Shown here: positions 40,170-42,952 of the stretch, in pieces | Position numbering within the stretch: position 1 is the first letter of the stretch | How the letters are laid out: the number at the start of each line of letters is the position of its first letter | Made by a program: the position numbers and the translations under genes | Assembly (NCBI GenBank): GCA_002369075.1 | Contig: DFEG01000026.1 | Span: forward strand, 1-42,952 | Direction: 5' to 3' | Source: Bacteroidales bacterium UBA3808 | GTDB lineage: Bacteria > Bacteroidota > Bacteroidia > Bacteroidales > Paludibacteraceae | DNA length: 42,952 nucleotides | Notes under the pieces: model-generated | The model's database searches: none | What the model was told of the DNA's origin: nothing | What the model saw: the letters and a program-made list of their open reading frames with translations, nothing else

Positions 40170-41294
40170 TTAATGATTATACCGGCGAGAATAGGAGTCT
40201 AAAATCACTTCTCTGTGCTCGCGGGTCCATCTGAGCCATCCTTCGTCTCCAGATTCATCGGCAATACTATCGTCCTCGAACACATCTATGTATTTCGGTA
40301 AGATACGGCGGACAGCATCCCGGAAATATACGGAATCCATGTGGAAGAAAAGCGGGTAATGTCCTTCAAAAAGTAACTCTGAAGCAGCTCCGTCTGACCA
40401 TTGACCCATTCTAAGATATGCATCCCGGAAGAGCGGTTGGGCTTTAGAACGAGCTATCGCTATGCTGTCGAATACCAAAGACCGAAAGTTACAGGGGTAG
40501 TTACATTCATAATCATACACCTCGTATTGCTCCTTGTTTTTGGGCATAGCGTGCAGCAGTTCCTTGTCTGTGATAGTCTCGTTCCTCATGATTTTTTCAT
40601 ACAAACTCGCCAAGTAGTTATTATACATCCACTCCTTAAAATAAGATTTTACAGACCATTGATAATATCTCAATGTGGTGTCTCTTTGCTGCATTTTGAC
40701 AAACTTACCGCTCTCAATGGAATAGGTTGTTTCTGATAATTCAAAGAGCAACGTATCACTAAAATCCCTTCCTGTAATAGGTTCTGCTCTATGGCCCTCT
40801 AAGATATATAGGTTGTGATTTGTAATAGATCTTGCTCTATAGTCCTTTAAGATGTATATATTGGAATCGGAGATGGTCAGCAACTGATCATTCAATTGAT
40901 ACCCACATTTGAAATGCTTCCTAATCTTAACAGAATCGCTCAAGCCGATTCCGTCTATATTTTCATATTCAACATCATAAAAGTCTGATAGGATGTCCGA
41001 GATAGTGGTATCCTGATAATCCACCAAAGCCAAAGTGTAATCGACTGCATTAAAACTCACCAAGACCATCTTATCCGGATAGCGAGACCAGCGGACAGAA
41101 ACGTTTGTTGGATCAATGGGATCTTCCTCATATTGTTGGTTAAACTGATCCACATATTGCAGAGTAGCCCTTTTAATGCTTTCCAACAAGATGCTATCCT
41201 CTGCGGTTGTCTTTTCCGTACTCTTTGTTGTCGTGTTTTTGTGACAAGCCGTCAGACAGAGACAGGAAAGGAGTATAATAAATAGCCGTTTCAT
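40170..41294 (-). CDS. Putative lipoprotein of unknown function, 374 aa
   Basis: The N-terminus MKRLFIILLSCLCLTACHKN has a clear lipobox (LTAC). The mature protein is acidic with many Asp, Tyr and Ser residues and no recognised domain. Two adjacent 16-residue units (SNIYILKDYRARSITN and HNLYILEGHRAEPITG) are encoded by a 48-bp tandem duplication (about 40780-40875). The gene is AT-rich like its partner downstream and unlike the rest of the window. The likely promoter is at 41488-41518, leaving a leader of about 185 bases that overlaps a candidate antisense RNA. Confidence 0.72.
   Translation of the reverse strand: MKRLFIILLSCLCLTACHKNTTTKSTEKTTAEDSILLESIKRATLQYVDQFNQQYEEDPIDPTNVSVRWSRYPDKMVLVSFNAVDYTLALVDYQDTTISDILSDFYDVEYENIDGIGLSDSVKIRKHFKCGYQLNDQLLTISDSNIYILKDYRARSITNHNLYILEGHRAEPITGRDFSDTLLFELSETTYSIESGKFVKMQQRDTTLRYYQWSVKSYFKEWMYNNYLASLYEKIMRNETITDKELLHAMPKNKEQYEVYDYECNYPCNFRSLVFDSIAIARSKAQPLFRDAYLRMGQWSDGAASELLFEGHYPLFFHMDSVYFRDAVRRILPKYIDVFEDDSIADESGDEGWLRWTREHREVILDSYSRRYNH
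40780..40875. repeat. 48-bp tandem duplication inside the lipoprotein gene
   Basis: TGCTCTATGGCC (from 40785) and TGCTCTATAGTC (from 40833) begin matching stretches with a 48-base period, giving two similar 16-residue units. Confidence 0.75.
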
Positions 41295-41373
41295 AAATCT
41301 GCAAATTAAGAATAATGGTTAACAGCCGTCTTTGGTGATGCTTTTGAATAAAAAACGATTTTTTTGTCAAAAA

Positions 41374-41405
41374 TTTGCACAATTCAAAAAAATATAGTAC
41401 TTTTG
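41374..41405 (+). promoter_or_regulatory. Plus-strand promoter of a candidate small RNA
   Basis: TTTGCACAATTCA (41374-41386) lies ahead of TACTTTTG (41398-41405), 23 bases from TTG to TA. No plus-strand gene follows. Confidence 0.7.
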
Positions 41406-41410
41406 CATCG

Positions 41411-41459
41411 GAATTCCCGGTAGTCCCTGACGCAAGTCAAACTATCGGGTGTCGTTTTT
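41411..41459 (+). ncRNA. Candidate small RNA, about 50 nt, ending in a terminator-like stem-loop
   Basis: Right after the promoter, CCCGGTAGT (41416-41424) pairs with ACTATCGGG (41441-41449) through one G-U pair, enclosing TGAC-GCAA-GTCA with a GNRA loop, and T5 follows at 41455-41459. The transcript would be antisense to the leader of the lipoprotein operon. Confidence 0.5.
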
Positions 41460-41487
41460 ATAGTACCCTTGCGTTCAAATTCGGTCG

Positions 41488-41518
41488 CAAAGGTACTACT
41501 TTTTTCTGATATATGCAA
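41488..41518 (-). promoter_or_regulatory. Promoter of the lipoprotein-GNAT operon
   Basis: Minus-strand TTGCATATATCA (41518-41507) lies 23 bases ahead of TACCTTTG (41495-41488). It faces the plus-strand promoter at 41374-41405. Confidence 0.83.
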
Positions 41519-41520
41519 AT

Positions 41521-41547
41521 AAAAAAACGCCCCGAGGGACGTTTTTT
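41521..41547 (-). terminator. Terminator of the right-edge gene
   Basis: ACG-C-CCC and GGG-A-CGT arms around GA (stem with one mismatch) with A and T runs on both sides, about 65-90 bases past the stop at 41612. Confidence 0.75.
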
Positions 41548-41557
41548 ATTGTTGAGC

Positions 41558-41609
41558 GCAAGCAAAGCTTGCTGTTTAGTGCGGCTGTGCCGCGTTTATT
41601 GCCTTCGGC
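41558..41609. repeat. Three mini-hairpins in a row
   Basis: GCAAGC-AAA-GCTTGC (41558-41572), GCGGC-TGT-GCCGC (41581-41593) and GCC-TTC-GGC (41601-41609), each followed by a GTTTA-type spacer. Confidence 0.82.
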
Positions 41610-41611
41610 GT

Positions 41612-42952
41612 TTAGTTCAGCCGTACCATGACGGAGATGACTTGTCCGGCGGTGGTGTCCCCTGCTTTATATACGCGGGCCTTGCCTTTGTTGTCGCCGG
41701 CTACATCCACCATGATTGTTACTTTCTGTCCGTCGAGCGTGAGCGCGGTCTTTACAAACGATTGCGTGCGCGGGTTGTAAGCATCGAAAGCCTTAATAGT
41801 AGATGGCGCCAGTTTGGATTTGAAGGCATCGAACTCGCTCCAGTCGATTGTCACTTCTTCTGCGCGGTCGGCCGCCATGTCGCATATATAGAACGCTCTT
41901 TCCCCGCTGCCCATGACATAAGCCACATCGTTGTAATACTCCGTATAATCGCTTGGATAGTGCTCTGGGAGAGCGGTAGAAGTCACTTTCTTAGCCTGCG
42001 GATCAAAGGTATGTTTGTATCCGTTGTTGAGCCAGGAGAAGGTCTCTTTGTGGCTCACACGGCAAACACCAAATGTAGATAAATCCGGTTTGGCTTGTGA
42101 CTTTGCCACTAACTCACCGGCAAAGACTCTTGATTGTGCTTCGTCTATATCCACCGTATAGAAATACGTAAACCACCCCTCTTCGCTACTAAAATCAGTA
42201 ACGGCATAAAGGGTATTATTAACGGAAATGAAAGCCCAGTTCAGATTTTGCCCCGAAGGCAGAACCGGATTATTATCGCGCACCTCTATGGAAGTGATAT
42301 TCAGGTTGTTGACGAACAAGATACCCGGCGAAGAACCGTTGGTACCCTCATAAAAAATATCCAGGCCTATTATCCCGCGGTCGTCCGGCGTGATAGAGGT
42401 GGAAAAGAGTGTCTCGTTATGCATTCTTGTTACCGCTAATTGGTCGCCTTGGTCCTTTAAACGGTAGAGCCCCGGGGCTGCTAAATGTGATTGTTGCCAA
42501 CAGTTGGAATAAATCTCTCCTTTGATACACTCCACTACGGAATTAAGGTCGCTTTGCTGATAGAAGGGCACACCTTGGTTCGTATAAAGCGGTCTGCCGT
42601 CTCTGCCGTCCCAATAGAAGAGTGCTCCATCGCGTTTACGCACGAGGAAATTACCATAGAAATTATCCACTATCTCTTTGATCATGGAGTGATACGGCTC
42701 TTTGAGATCTTCCAAATCAGGGAAATCGTAGTAGCAATTATAGAGCCACAGCCATTCATCACCGATGGTGAAGATATTCTCCATTACGAGGCGCATTTTG
42801 GCTTTGACTATATCGACCACTTCACCATTTCCTCTTGCTTCGATGGTATAGGTTATTTCCACGAGTGTGCCATCCTCGGAAACGGAATAAACAGGTTGAT
42901 GGGTTTCGTAGGTTATTTCTCCGTCTCCTTCTGCGGTATGCACACGCCGTGG
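41612..42952 (-). CDS. Unidentified protein, C-terminal 447 residues (start lies beyond the right edge)
   Basis: The frame is open to the last base of the window, so the true start is outside; a GTG at 42943 is only an internal codon. I recognise no family. The visible part is rich in aromatic residues, Asp and Asn with many short beta-type segments (YNDVAYVMGSGERAFYICD, ALFYWDGRDGRPLYT, NLNWAFISVNNTLYAVTD), which would fit a beta-propeller-like or other all-beta exported protein. The N-terminal part (ITYETHQPVYSVSEDGTLVEITYTIE) also looks like a beta sandwich. The signal sequence, if any, is not visible. A terminator follows at 41521-41547. Confidence 0.7.
   Translation of the reverse strand, partial: PRRVHTAEGDGEITYETHQPVYSVSEDGTLVEITYTIEARGNGEVVDIVKAKMRLVMENIFTIGDEWLWLYNCYYDFPDLEDLKEPYHSMIKEIVDNFYGNFLVRKRDGALFYWDGRDGRPLYTNQGVPFYQQSDLNSVVECIKGEIYSNCWQQSHLAAPGLYRLKDQGDQLAVTRMHNETLFSTSITPDDRGIIGLDIFYEGTNGSSPGILFVNNLNITSIEVRDNNPVLPSGQNLNWAFISVNNTLYAVTDFSSEEGWFTYFYTVDIDEAQSRVFAGELVAKSQAKPDLSTFGVCRVSHKETFSWLNNGYKHTFDPQAKKVTSTALPEHYPSDYTEYYNDVAYVMGSGERAFYICDMAADRAEEVTIDWSEFDAFKSKLAPSTIKAFDAYNPRTQSFVKTALTLDGQKVTIMVDVAGDNKGKARVYKAGDTTAGQVISVMVRLN

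Larger units (their letters stand above)
41295..41611. other. Intergenic region with head-on promoters, stem-loop and mini-hairpins
   Basis: It contains the plus-strand promoter and stem-loop (41374-41459), the minus-strand promoter (41488-41518), a terminator (41521-41547) and three small hairpins (41558-41609). No protein-coding gene is seen. Confidence 0.75.

Overview
The window is chromosomal DNA of a member of the Bacteroidales, probably an uncultured gut- or rumen-type lineage. The evidence is the class-specific genes (an EF-G2-type translocase paralogue, a TonB-dependent receptor with a carboxypeptidase-like N-terminal domain, a DUF5689-like lipoprotein, a DUF1573 protein), the near absence of Shine-Dalgarno sequences, and at least thirteen promoters of the Bacteroidetes type (-33 TTG, -7 TAnnTTTG). 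I cannot name the genus from sequence alone. Most of the window is housekeeping. The clearest departure is an AT-richer two-gene block near 39-41 kb, just past a tRNA-Ser.

Layout. 1-4390 (minus strand): gyrA, a TPR protein, ruvX and the start of def, closely packed behind one promoter. 4519-10061 (minus): a five-gene operon with the nickel chaperones hypB and hypA, a very large iron-sulfur flavoenzyme between them, and two membrane proteins, but no hydrogenase subunit. 10120-10624 (minus): a small conserved-looking gene broken at a run of seven A. 10625-11515: no gene, but dense hairpin repeats, including a tandemly duplicated unit with a compensatory base change. 11516-15654: an M20 dipeptidase and uvrA, divergent from promoters that share one -33 palindrome. 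15753-17909 (minus): EF-G2. 18298-20242 (plus): groES-groEL behind a possible sigma54-like promoter. 20331-24850 (minus): dnaA, an MCE/MlaD-type protein, an N-acetylmuramoyl-L-alanine amidase and a small outer-membrane barrel. 25325-38372 (plus): rel, a DUF1573 protein, meaB, dnaB, asnS, a TonB-dependent receptor, a DUF5689-like lipoprotein, cvpA and folK, with very short gaps or overlaps. 38498-38586: tRNA-Ser(CGA). 39057-41294 (minus): the AT-rich pair. 41374-41518: two head-on promoters around a stem-loop. 41612-42952 (minus): the end of an unidentified protein that runs off the window.

How it works together. The window holds much of the core replication and stress machinery (DnaA, DnaB, GyrA, UvrA, RuvX, GroES/EL, Rel, EF-G2). 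EF-G2 and Rel both belong to starvation physiology in this phylum. The hyp operon points to nickel insertion coupled to flavin/iron-sulfur electron transfer. The TonB receptor and its lipoprotein form an outer-membrane pair.

The most unusual content is non-coding and repetitive. There is a 12-base extended -33 promoter element at nearly invariant distance from the -7 box. Heptamer and octamer arrays occur between genes and also in frame inside conserved genes. One GC-rich palindrome is translated from opposite strands in two different genes. A palindrome family carries ATCCGCC/GGCGGAT arms. The rel start codon sits in the fifth unit of an exact 23-bp tandem array. A candidate short antisense RNA lies ahead of the lipoprotein/GNAT operon.
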